From the NCBI GenBank assembly GCA_030737875.1, contig CM060910.1, positions 70,564,501 to 70,628,500 of the forward strand: a stretch of 64,000 nucleotides of DNA, written 5' to 3'. This document shows, piece by piece, positions 20,593 to 32,013 of this stretch; position 1 is the first letter of the stretch; the number at the start of each line of letters is the position of its first letter. The position numbers and the translations under genes were made by a program. Source of the stretch: Allium sativum. Its lineage: Eukaryota > Streptophyta > Magnoliopsida > Asparagales > Amaryllidaceae. The notes beneath the pieces were generated by a model. That model saw only the letters and a list, made by a program, of their open reading frames with translations. It did not search any database and was not told the DNA's origin.

Positions 20593-22387
20593 TCATGGTA
20601 AACTTTTAGTAAACGGATCCGCTAGGTTATCATTTGTTCTCACATAATCTATGGAAATAGTTCCTTCTGAGAGTAATTGCCGAACTGTGGTATGGCATCT
20701 ACGAATATGTCGTGACTTTCCATTATACACAAAGTTATGCGCTCTACTTAGCGCTACTTGGTTATCGCAGTGTATGCATATGGCCGGTACAGGTTTAGGC
20801 CAGAATGGGATATCTTCTAAAATATGACGAAGCCATTCTGCTTCTTCGCCTGCTTTATCTAGTGTTATGAACTCTGATTCCATAGTGGATCGAGCTACGC
20901 ATGTCTATTTAGAAGATTTACATGACACTACTGCCCCTGCTAGGGTAAATACATAACCACTCGTTGATTTTGATTCCTCTGAATCAGCAATCCAGTTTGC
21001 ATCACTATATCCTTCTAATACGGATGGATATTTTCCATAGCGTAAAGAATAGTTTGTAGTATTTTTCAAATATCCTAGCTCTCTCATTAGTGCTTTCCAG
21101 TGTTTCTTACCCGGATTTCTTGTATACCTTCTTAATCGACTTACTATATAAGCTATATCCGGTCTTGTGAAATTCTTCGGAGGCAAAACTAGAACTTTTC
21201 CAAGCACCCCCACACTTTGAGGTATTTAAAGCTTGGTTTATGTCCTTTCCATAACTCATATGGAAATGTTCCTATTTTATTGTGAGGAACTTTATTTAAA
21301 ATTTGATTAGCCATATTTAAGGCTCCCCCCACAAGCTCATCGGTAAATCAGAAGTTAAATGCATTGCATTTATCATATCTTTTAACGTTCTGTTTTTTCT
21401 CTCGGCTATACCATTTTGTTGTGGTGAATATGGTGCTGTTGTTTGATGTATTATTCCATTTTCTGCACAGAATTGTTCAAACGGTGATTCATATTCTCCA
21501 CCTCGATCAGATCTCAATATCTTGATCTTTTTATTTAACTAATTTTCTACCTCAGTTTTATATTTTATAAATGATGTAATTGCTTCATCCTTACTATTTA
21601 AAAGATAAACATAGCTATATCGTATACAATCATCGATAAATGTGATAAAATACTTTTTCCCACCTCTTGTAGTTATTGATTTGAAATCATATAAATCAGT
21701 ATGTACCAAATCTAGTGGTTCGGTGCTTCTATCAACTGTATGAAATGGTCTTTTTACCATTTTTGCTTCTAAACATGTCTCACTTTTGTAGTTTTTATCT
21801 ACTTGGAAATTTGGTATTAATCCCAAGTTTGATAACTTTTTCATTTTTCGGAAATTTATGTGTCCTAATCTATCATGCCATAATAAAATTTCAAGCTCAA
21901 GCAAATAAGAAACTTCAATTTTATTAATAGCACAATCAGAATACATAGGTTTATTGTCGATAACGGCTACATTCGCCTTAAATAGGCCATCATATAAATA
22001 CCCTCTTCCTATATACATTCCAGTTTTGGACAGAACCATCTTATCTGACTCGAAAACCATTTTGATTCCTTTCTTTGATAAAACTGCACTAGAGATGAGA
22101 TTCTTATGGATCTCTGCAACGTGGAGCACATCATTTAATTTGACAGTTTTTTCAGAAGTAAACTTGAGGATTACTGTGCCACTGCCTTCGACCATGGAAA
22201 ATGCAGAATTACCCATATAGAGTTTTTCTTGGTGGTTGAATTTTGTATATGTAGAGAACATGGATTTATCTAAACAAATATGATGAGTAGCGCCTGTGTC
22301 TACCCACCATTGATTAGGATTCTGAACCAAGTTGCATTCCGATATAACTGCTGAGATGTTGGGCTCGTCCACTTCCATGTTATCCAC
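20593..22387 (-). pseudogene. copia pol remnant (protease, integrase, RNase H; RT deleted)
   Basis: Reading on the minus strand: protease with WWVDTGATHHIC near 22300; the GAG-pre-integrase His/Cys region (LLWHDRLGHINFRKM); integrase core with VHTDLYDF, RSDRGGEYES and QQNGIAERKNRT, which supply the D, D and E of the catalytic triad; then IGTFPYELWKGHKPSF. After VWGCL (about 21205) the sequence jumps to [12 protein letters not shown], the end of the RT domain, so roughly 1 kb with the YVDD motif is gone. RNase H follows ([36 protein letters not shown]), ending in NLADPFTKSLP near 20593. There is a one-base loss in a G-run near 21326 and further stops. The copy cannot reverse-transcribe itself. 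Confidence 0.9.
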
Positions 22388-23183
22388 TATATTTGCCTCT
22401 TTATTGCCTTCCTTTTTGTGTCGACAATCTCTAGCGGCATATCCCGCCTTTCCATAAACCCAGCAGTCGCCATTGAACTTCTTGGCTCGCCTGTTATTTT
22501 TTGGTTTGTTATCTGCAGCTTTCCTTTTCTTCTAGAAATTCTTTTTTTTTTGTCTTGGTCCCTTCAGTAACAAGTGCCTCCTCGCTTTGTTTCGTAATTC
22601 CACAATTATCTGCTTCAATTTTTAGTCGGATTATAAGATCCTGTAGAGAGATTTCCTTCTTTTTATGTTTTAAATAGTTGCGGTAATCCCTCCATGATGG
22701 CGGCAGTTTTCCCGTGATGGCTTCAACCAAAAACGATTCTCCAACCTTGTGACCTTCCGTTTCGAGTTCATGAATGATAATTTGCAGTTCATGTAAATGA
22801 GAAGTCACTGGTTTGGAATCGACCATCTTATAGTCCATGAATTTGTCTATAATGAATTTCTTAAGACTGATATTTTGCATCTTATACTTTGTGGCAAGTG
22901 CATTCCAGAGAGCTTTTGCTGTCTTTAGAGGTTGATATACTTTGTATGGCACCTTATCGAGACAGTTCAAAATATAGTTTCTGCATAAAAAATCAGAATG
23001 CTTCCACAAATTAACCTCTAACTCTTTGCTAGTCAATTCCTCCTCCTCGAGATATTTTTGTAGACCAAGTGTGGTGAGATAGAATAACATCTGATTCTAC
23101 CATGTTAAAAAATCGTCATCATCTCCCTTGAACGGATCAGGTCTGTTATGAGTAGTAGTCTTTGAAAGTTCTACTGTTTCCAT
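22388..23183 (-). pseudogene. copia gag (broken)
   Basis: Gag starts at Met 23183 (METVELSKTT) and meets a TAG near 23100. It then continues through a UBN2-type capsid domain (LWNALATKYKMQN, FMDYKMVDSKPV, LPPSWRDYRNYLKHKKKE, IRLKIEADN). A further stop at 22509 precedes a degenerate zinc knuckle at about 22424-22465, reading C-W-V-Y-G-K-A-G-Y-A-A-R-D-C. Compared with the family pattern CX2CX4HX4C, the second Cys and the His are both Tyr, each a single transition. Capsid and RNA packaging are the family roles. Confidence 0.85.
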
Positions 23184-23219
23184 CTCTGTTTTAGTAAGAA
23201 AACAGTAAAATTCTTAAGA

Positions 23220-24054
23220 TGTTATACGTCTAGTATACCAAAACCGAGAATAATCAATTATAAACTTGTCGCACAAGTTTATAACTCGTATTTCCACTAT
23301 ACTGGAAATTAATACTATTTAATAATAGCAATAAGAATGTTGTAATCAACTTACAACAACAACGTTATATTATTTTAAGAAATAGCACAAGGTACAGAAC
23401 GGAAAGATTATAAAATAATGTATATAAATATACAAATAAATTAAAATCTAACCGTATAATGTCGTCTGAGGCTTGTCGTAAGAATTTCCTTAAGAATTTT
23501 ATTTCAAAATTCTCCCAAGATACAACAGACGTTTTCTGCAAGAGATTGTAATGAGTATGTCACTCTGTGATTATATATAAGAGTATTAGAGAAGAGAGAA
23601 GGAAGTTCGGATTGGAATAATTGAGGAAAGTGATCAGGTTTCCTCCTTTTTGTAGTTTATCCGCATCCCTTCGAACGGTCGCACCCGTACCTCTTCGTAC
23701 GGTCGCATCTCTTCTGAACGGTCGCACCCGTACCTCTTCGTACGATTGTATCTCTTTCGAACGGTCATACTCGTACCTCTTCGTACAGACGCATCTCTTT
23801 CAATGAAAGGAAGTGTCTTTTCGCGAAGTGTCTTTCGCTGAAATGTAACCGTTTGGCGAAATGAAGTGCCTTTTCGCGAAGTGTTTTTTCGTGAAGTGTC
23901 TTTTCGCGAAGTGTCTTTTCGCGAAGTCGTCTTTTCGCAAAGTGTCTTTTCACGGAAAAGCATGCTTCTAATAGTCATATCCTTTCACTTAATAGTCGCA
24001 CATGTTCGCTTAATGGAAAAAATATATTTCATTCAATACTTACGAATTCCAACA
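23220..24054 (-). repeat. 5' LTR of minus-strand copia, with expanded minisatellite
   Basis: 835 bp. About 23810-23960 carries a run of about 8-9 units of AAGTGTCTTTTCGCG type, longer than in the other LTR and explaining much of the length difference. The TATA region is altered: minus-strand AACTACAAAAAGG near 23645 where the 3' LTR has AACTATAAATAAAGG. Confidence 0.92.
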
Positions 24055-24059
24055 CAAAC
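24055..24059. repeat. TSD CAAAC (right)
   Basis: Exact repeat of 19173-19177. Confidence 0.9.
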
Positions 24060-25746
24060 AGGAAGCTAATTTCTCCATGGTCAAGGATATGCCTGAAACA
24101 CAGCCTATTTGCACATATTTACTGCAGTTTCGAATTTTTGTAGATTGACACAATTTACTGTAGCAAATAATTTGCAGACAAACTCCATTTTGCAAGGGGG
24201 TGCTGTTTTCTGATAATGACACCTTAAGCGGTGACAGTAAATCACCAAACGTATTATCTGATGATGGTCTAATTTAAAAATGTGATCTGTTTATTACAAG
24301 TATCATTGAACGTATTATGTAAATACATTAGAGTTTGAATGTATCATGAAACGCTAGAGTTCAGAATTTCTGCAGATGTATCCTGAAACTGAATTTCAGT
24401 TTTAAATAGTTCACAAACAAGCAATATTCCATCAAGGCATACTCAAGCTATTACATATATAGATGTGTCAAACAAATAGTTTTGTAAATTGTGTTGTATT
24501 TATATCTTTAACTTGAACTTTAATGTTTGATCTATGGAGTTATGAAACAATCTGGTTGGTGCAGCGGTGCTGCCCGTTTATCTTTGTAGTCCATGATAGG
24601 GTTGTGCAACTAACAGAATGGCATATACCACACTGGTATAAATTACTTATAACAAGTAACAAACATTAGCAAAATCTAACCACATAAGCTCATTAACAGC
24701 TAAATACAGCATACAGCAAAGCACCACAATTTCATGTTCAAAACCAAAAACAGTAATCACAAACTGTAACACCTAAACCAATATAGCATCGATCACAACA
24801 AGACCAAACTGGCATAGAGAAATCCCCATCACCACAACCTTGCAAGCAACGTAATTGCTCCAAACATAGCAAATTCCAGCAAAGCACCAAATATAACCAG
24901 CATTTCATAAGTTTATCCATAGCAAGACTGCAGTAACAACCAAAGGCAACACGGAGGAATGAAAACGAGCAGTTTGGAAGCCAAGTGAGGCAATCCCCTC
25001 CGTTGCTAAACAATCACAAAGGGAAAGCAATAGGTGTTGAAAGTTTTTTTAAAAACCTTTGTCAAATATGATCCCTAGCTACGCTAAGGGAGAAGGGACT
25101 GGGGGTGGCAACCCCCCAAGGTGGGGTGTGAGGGTAACGCTCCCGCTAACGGGGTTAGGTTAAAATTTAAGGCAATCACAAGCGCCTCTACTGTACCAGA
25201 TTTATACACAGGCAGGCCACGTGCTCTAATGAACAGATACACATATGTTATATCCATAAACAGATAAAGCCAAAGATTTTCCTAGGAAACAATGAAATCA
25301 TACATCAAACTTTTTCATTGCAAACAGCTGTAACAAGAATAAAGTCAAAATTGCGCGTACAAACTTCTTGATTTAAGCAACATACAAAAATATATTCAAG
25401 TCCAAACCGTGACTTAGTGTACGTACATGTAATCCCAAAAACAAAACAACTACATTATACCATTCTCCAATTGCAGGAATGCTGAAATGGAATGCTAAAA
25501 ACAAAACCACTGCATCTTATTTTCATATGTGCGCACAAAGATGTCAAATTTGCATGATCTAACATTGCTCAGCTTAAATATTAGAACCTTGACTTGTATA
25601 GTGTTCTATAACATCCTTTGCACATATTTTTCCAGCTGGACGGATGACACTTTCCTGTAAAAGTTTAAAACGGCTATTGGTCATCTATTAGATTCTACTA
25701 TAAATAAATGAAAAAAAAAACATATGTAATTATATGTATTTCATCA
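24060..25746. other. Intergenic DNA
   Basis: AT-rich with no supported gene. A GC-rich patch at about 25085-25155 (GGGGGTGGCAACCCCCCAAG, then ACGCTCCCGCTAACGGGGTT) stands out and contains short inverted repeats, but I cannot assign it. Confidence 0.45.
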
Positions 25747-25751
25747 CTATA
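25747..25751. repeat. TSD CTATA (left) of host copia
   Basis: Exact repeat at 48803-48807, 23 kb away, which ties the two halves of the nest together. Confidence 0.9.
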
Positions 25752-25797
25752 TGTAAAGTTAATAATCTGAGATGTTTCATACAGTAGTGTTTGTATT

Positions 25798-28700
25798 AAG
25801 GGGCGGAGCGACTTAATGCTTGGTGAGGTCACGTGACCTCACCAGGAAAACAACATAATTAAAAAAAAACTTACTCAACGCGGCAGGAAAGAAGGAAATA
25901 CCAAACAGGGCTCCCCGGCAGGAAAGAAGGAATTGCAAAACGCGGCAGGAAAGAAGGAAATCGAAAGACAAAGAAGAAAAAGGAAATAAAAAAATCGATC
26001 AAAAATCGATGGTTCCCTGTCGCGGCTCGCCGGCTTCAACAGTTCATTGCGCGAATTCTCAGAATCTTCAATCTTCATTGATGGGTAACTAACCCTAATT
26101 TTATTTTTTTCTACTTTGAAATTTATTTGATATGGATTTGAATTATTTGGACGAATTTCTTGCATCTATCTATCTTTTGCTGTTTGATCTCATTTTCACT
26201 TTTGTTGTTTAATGAATTTTCTCATCTTTTGCTGTTTAATGAATTTTCATCTTTTGCTGTTTAATGAATTTTTTAATTATAATGAATTTTTTGGTAGTAA
26301 CAACTTTAAGTATGCGGTAACAACTTTAAGTTTCCCATCTTTGGCAGTAAGCCAGTAACAAAAAAACCATTTTTTTAATTATAATGAATTTTTTGTTTTT
26401 CATATTTGCGTAATTTTTTCAAAAGATCATTTGAAAACATCTCAAATGAAGTGGCTTCTTCTACAATTTCTACTCCGAGGGATAATGTCCCTAAAAATAA
26501 TAGTCAAAACAATGTTCTTCCAAGCTTAGTAACTCGAAGTCGTTTTGAAGTTGATTTATCGGATCTTCCTTCCGATCCTAGTTTATGACATCAAGTTTCT
26601 GACTATGATCCAAATTATCAAGACATAGTCCGAAGGGCATATTTATTGAAAGGTCCTTGTCAGCCTTCTTTGCAATCATTTCCCCAAACAATGATCGGTG
26701 GTAAAACTCGTCATTTTAATCAATCATGGTATAACGATTACAAAAATTGGTTGGAATATAATGAGAAAGATGATGCTATATATTGCTTGTCATGTTATTT
26801 ATTCCGTCCTCAATTGATGAGTAGGAATACAAGTGATGCATTTATCTGAGGTAGGTTTAAAAACTGGAAAATTTATCAAAGGCGTCAAGTTCATGCTAAT
26901 GCAGATGCTCATATTGCTGCATACATAAAGGGAGAGAATTTAATGAATCAAACCCAACATATCGAGACGGTAATTGAGAGACAATCAAGCCAAAGTCAAA
27001 TTGATTATCGAATTCGTTTAGAATCAACTCTTTCTTGCATTCGATATCTTCTGCATCAAGTTTTGCCATTTCGTGGTCATGATGAATCTGAAGACTCGAT
27101 GAATAAAGGAAATTTTCTTGAACTTTTGCAATGGCTAGCTAATGAGAAAGCCACAGTTAATGCGGTTGTGTTAAAAAATGCACCTCAATATCTTAAAATG
27201 ACATCACCGGATGTTCAAAAAGATATCGTGAATTGTATTGAAAGGATTGTTTGCATTACTAATTGATGAAGCTCGTGATTCTTCAATTAAAGAGCAAATG
27301 GCAATAGTTTTGCGATTTGTGGATGAAACTGGAAGTGTCGTTGAAAGGTTTATAGGCATGGTACATGTTCCAAATACAACATCAGTTTCCCTAAAAACAT
27401 CACTTGAAGATTTTTTTAGCAAACATAGATTGAGCATGACAAAGCTTCGTGGTCAAGGTTATGATGGTGCAAGTAATATGCAAGGCATGTTTAATGGGCT
27501 CAAAACACTTATTCTGAATTAGAACAAGTCTGCTTTCTATGTTCACTGTTTTGCACATCAATTTCAATTAACACTTGTTCGTGTTGCTAAAGATATTGAT
27601 CACATTTCTGAGTTTTTTTACTTTGTTAATAATTTGGTAAACCTTGCTGGAGCATCATGCAAACGTCGAGACATATTTAGATAAAAAGAAGAAAATAGAA
27701 TATATTTTTTCAATTACAAAGTGGCGAATTATCTAGTGTTTGAGGATTAAATCAAGAGCGTAGTTTGAAACGACTGGGGGATACACATTGGGGTTTGCAT
27801 TATGGTACACTATTTAATTTGATTATTATGTTCCCTTCAGTTATTGATGTTCTTGCCGATCTTTAGAAGGTAAGTCGGGTGATAAAAAGGAGAGGCTTTG
27901 AACTTGATAAAAGTGTTGCAATCTTATGATTTTGCATTTATTTTACATTTGATGAAAAATGTACTTGCAATCACTAACAATCTATCCAAAGCGCTACAAC
28001 GAAAAGATCAAGATATCATAAATGCTATGAAGTTGGTGAAACATTCTAAAGAACGTTTATAGAAAATGAGAGAGAATGGATGGGATGCTCTTTTGGATGA
28101 TATTGGATCTTTTTGCACAAAACATAATATTCCCATTTCAAATATGGATGATAATTATCTTCTTTTTGGCAGATCAAGAAGAGGGCCGATGATTAAAAAT
28201 TTACATCATTATTGAGTTGATTTGTTCTATCTTCGTTTAGATAAGCAAATGATTGAACTTAATAATCGATTCGATGAGGTCAATACAGAATTGCTACTTT
28301 GTATGTCAGCGCTTAGTCCGGTTGATTCATTTGCTGCTTTTGATAAAATAAAGTTGGTTCATTTGTTTGAATTTTAACCTTATGATTTTTCTGAGGCAGA
28401 GCGTATGGACCTCTCCAATCAATTGGAAATTTATGGGAAGGATATGAAATCTAATGATAGGTTTAAAGATGTGAATGGCATTGGTGACTTGGCCAAGATG
28501 ATGGTGTTAACGCGAAAAAACATCATATATACTTTGGTTTATAAGCTCATAACTTTATCGCTTATCTTACTGGTTTCTACTGCAACTATGGCAAGAGCAT
28601 TCTCTGCAATGAATATAGTTAAAAATGATCTACGAAATCGAATGGGAGATGAATGGTTGAATGATAGTTGTGTTGCATACATCGAGAAAGACATATTTAC

Positions 28701-28960
28701 TCAAATTAGTAATGATGCAATCGTGGATCGGTTTCAAAACATGAGAACCCGACGTGGACAACTTTAGATTGTTAGTATTTATGTTGAAGTTGTTTAGTTT
28801 GAAATGATCAATATAATTGATCGCTTTTGTAATCAAATGGTATTTTGTCACTTATTTTATATTGTTGTTCAATGGTTTATTAGAAATTTTTCTTCAATTT
28901 TGTCGAGTACATGCTAAAAAAATGTGACCTCACCAGGCTAGAATCCTGGCTACGCCACTG
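25798..28960 (+). mobile_element. hAT transposon with TTF-type transposase relic
   Basis: 3163 bp between exact 8-bp TSDs TTTGTATT (25790-25797 and 28961-28968). Terminal inverted repeats are imperfect: left AAGGGGCGGAGC; right, read inward, CAGTGGCGTAGC. These match the CAGGGGCGGAGC-type ends of this plant hAT group, with the first base mutated on the left. Subterminal GTGAGGTCAC and GTGACCTCACCAGG also mirror each other. Near 25877-25962 lie three copies of a CGGCAGGAAAGAAGGAA unit. The 3' LTR of the host copia preserves the empty site. Confidence 0.93.
26406..28767 (+). pseudogene. hAT transposase (TTF zinc finger, DUF4371, dimerisation domain), decayed
   Basis: This would be the DNA-cutting and joining enzyme of the surrounding transposon. 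The first recognisable codons (26406) read TTG-CGT-AAT-TTT-TTC-AAA where family members begin Met-x-x-Phe-Phe-Lys, so the start codon looks lost. Next come a TTF-type zinc finger (GGKTRHFNQSWYNDY, WLEYNEKDDAIYCLSCYLF, about 26700-26810), a DUF4371/RNase H-like region (LLIDEARDSSIKEQMAI, GQGYDGASNMQG, VHCFAHQFQL, about 27250-27570) and the C-terminal hAT dimerisation block (VSTATMARAFSAMNIVKN, LRNRMGDEWLND, about 28570-28700). Breaks include TGA at 26586 and 26847, a one-base shift near 27235, TAG at 27520 and more beyond. Not functional. Confidence 0.9.
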
Positions 28961-29890
28961 TTTGTATTTCATATTGTACTAGTGTGTAACCCAGTGCATT
29001 GCACACGATAATACTATCAAAAATAATATTTATTTTTTTAATGTTAAAATGAGGATTTTGTTATGCAATATATGATAAATTTTAATGTGAAATATATAAG
29101 CTATTAAATAAAATTATTATTATATATGTTCAATAGTTTACATAAACAACTTGCATATGTGTATTTGAGAAATTTTTAATCATTTTTGTTGATATAGATA
29201 TATATGTTGAAATTGATATGTGTTAATAATTTATTCAATGAATCAACAAATATTGTTTGACGGAATTTGTTTTAATAGGTTAAATGTAAAATCACGAAGT
29301 TAGTTTAACTGTATAACATAGCAAAAGAATTAAAAATAAATTTGCAAAAAAAAAAAAATTATAAATTTGTTATGGAGTTACTGATGTCCAAAAAGAATAT
29401 TATAATATATAGTAAATTCTTGATATAAACGAATCATAATGAATTTACAAATTAAAATTTTCATTATCGTTGATATACATAGTTCATGTTATGTGATTTA
29501 TACATATTTATAGTTGTATGAAAAAATACCTTTTTTAAATATAAATATACATACTAAAATTGGCGTATATTTTTAAGAGCTATTAGAAAAATGGATTAAA
29601 TGATCTATAAGATATTTAAATAATTAGAATTTAATACTTCATTAGTAGTTTAAACATATGGATTGAAATATAAAATATCATAGAAGAATTGAGAAGGTTC
29701 AGCAAATAATTGTAAAAATGTTAAAATGTACGTACTTGGAGCGGGAATTATTTTCTTTAATTTATGACAAATTTATTGTGATAAGTGTATAATATTTTAT
29801 TTACTATTTTTTACATATATTATTTAAATTGCGTAGGTTATTTATTTTTTTATTTAGAAGAAAACCTAATTTTGTCATTTATGTTGATAT

Positions 29891-32013
29891 TGTTAAATTT
29901 GGTGATACAAAATCACAAATTGATTGGAACAAATTTGCAAAGAATGGAAAGTAAATATTTTTATAATGGGAATGCATTGATTGCATTTGATGAGGTGGTA
30001 GAGAAATAAATGAAGGAATTAATTTCTTCCATCTATGCTAAAGAAACGGATTGATTTACTTCCTATGTTTGCACATTTGTTGTTATGGTAATTTGCCTCC
30101 ATTATATTATTACCATATGTTGGTAATTTAATTGATGACTCACATAGATTTGCACTGGCTATATATTGAGAGGTAGACTTTAGTGTAAACATATCCTGGC
30201 CTGGAGCCAGTGATCCCCAATGGTGTCTCTTCGTATTAAACCTGATTGAGGTTTGGATATATAAACTCTTATTTTGTAATCTCTTGTAATCCTCTCATGT
30301 GGAATAAAATCTCTCTCTGTTAGACTGGACGTACACTATGATGATAGTGGAACCAGTATAAATATTGTGTCTCTTTGTTTCTCTGTTATAGTTATTTACT
30401 ATTTTGTTGATGTAATAGAATAATTGCTATCAAATTAGATTGATGTACAATTGGCAAATCTAGATCCTATTTATTGCGCTTCCGCATTTATGCACAAAAA
30501 TCATAACAGATTGGTATCGGAGCGAGGCGATTTGTTTTAAATTGTGCATCAATTATTTCTACAAAGGTTGGTAGATTCAGTGGTGATTATGCTATTACTA
30601 TTTTGGAGAAAAGGAGACTTTGGTGGAGGAGATTATGTTGAGAGAAAAGAGCGTTCCAATCTGGGAACTTTGACGTGATATGGAGTTTAATGTGTTGAAG
30701 GGACTATTGGATTTGGGAAGTTTTGATCATGTTTCTGACAGGGGTCTTCATGTTGATGATGCTCGAAGGATCCAAGATGATCAGGAAAGGAGCTCAGGTC
30801 AAGTGATAGACGGGTGTCAAGACAGATATCATTGTGGTTTAGACAAGGGTCTTCACGTTGATGATGCTCGAGGGATCCAGGGTGATCAAGGAAGGAGCTC
30901 AGGTCAAGTGTTAGACGGGTGTCGATGTGTATTGCAAGCACTTTTAGACCGTTGGTTTATGCGTGGTGCAGCTCATGGTGGTAGATGCATCTTTTGCAGG
31001 CGGTGGGTGAAGCTTGTAATGGTTTTGATTAAGTGGCAGGAGAGAGATTTTTTGTGAGTACAGAGATTTGTATTTTGGCTCTGTATTTGAATTGGTGATT
31101 GAGAGAATTATTTTTGGCCTAATTGGTGGTTTTGAGATTACGCTGGTGTCTGCCTTCTTTGTTATTTTGGATATTTGCAACATTTTGTTGGCGGGCGGGG
31201 ACGTAGTCTGAACTCGTTAACAATTGTGTGATGGGAGGTAGCTTTGCTGGAACCCAATAGGAAAATATTCATTTTTGGTTTCTATCTCATGGTGAGACTT
31301 TGATTGAAGGTGGAGTTCTGTTGAAGAGTTTTATGATGTGAAGAGAATTTGATTCGAGATGGGGTGCTGGAGATATGTGATTTTGCATCATGGTGGAGTG
31401 TTAAATTTGGTGATACAAAATCACAAATTGATTGGAACAAATTTGCAAAGAATGGAAAGTAAATATTTTTATAATGGGAATGCATTGATTGCATTTGATG
31501 AGGTGGTAGAGAAATAAATGAAGGGATTAATTTCTTCCATCTATGCTAAAGAAACGGATTGATTTATTTCCTATGTTTGCAAATTTTTTGTTATGGTAAT
31601 TTGCCTCCATTATATTATTACCATATGTTGGTAATTTAATTGATGACTCACATAGATTTGCACTGTCTATGTATTGAGGGGTAGACTTTAGTGTAAACAT
31701 ATCCTGGCCTGGAGCCAGTGATCCCCAATGGTGTCTCTTCGTTTTAAACCTGATTGAGGTTTGGATATGTAAACTCTTATTTTGTAATCTCTTGTAATCC
31801 TCTCATGTGGAATAAAATCTCTCTGTTAGACTGGACGTACACTATGATGATAGTGGAACCAGTATAAATATTGTGTCTCTTTGTTTCTCTATTATAGTTA
31901 TTTACTATTTTGTTGATGTAATAGAATAATTGCTATCAGATTAGATTGATGTACAATTGGCAAATCTAGATCCTATTTATTGCGCTTCCGCATTTGTGCA
32001 ATTTTGCACAATA
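29891..32013 (+). mobile_element. Small non-autonomous LTR retrotransposon inside the Helitron
   Basis: LTRs 29891-30508 (618 bp) and 31399-32013 (615 bp), about 2% diverged by eye, flank an interior of about 890 bp. A tRNA-Met-like site TTGGTATCGGAGCGAGG follows the first LTR, and a purine run GGTGGAG precedes the second. A TATA box (TATAAATA) sits at about 30356 in the LTR. The flanks carry GATAT on both sides (29886-29890, 32014-32018). The extreme 3' ends of the two LTRs differ (ATAACA versus CAATA), so the exact boundary is less certain. No gag or pol. It is larger than classical TRIMs (LTRs around 100-250 bp). Confidence 0.82.
30742..30925 (+). repeat. 105-bp direct repeat in the small LTR element
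   Basis: Two copies offset by exactly 105 bp (GGGTCTTCA at 30742 and 30847). An open frame of 125 codons (30680-31057) runs through both, giving GLHVDDAR twice. I cannot identify a protein, and the frame may be incidental. Confidence 0.7.

Larger units (their letters stand above)
19178..24054 (-). mobile_element. Ty1/copia element, internally deleted
   Basis: LTRs 19178-19941 (764 bp) and 23220-24054 (835 bp), both TGTTATACG...TTCCAACA, flanked by TSD CAAAC. The minus-strand order gag, protease, integrase, RNase H is that of copia, but the reverse transcriptase core is missing. On the minus strand the polypurine tract TGTGGGGGAT sits against the left (3') LTR at about 19942-19951. No standard tRNA-Met primer site is seen inside the right (5') LTR. 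Confidence 0.93.

Noticed and set aside
30680..31057. 125-codon protein in the small LTR element
   Set aside because: The frame exists because a 105-bp repeat is a multiple of three; no similarity to gag or any domain recognised.
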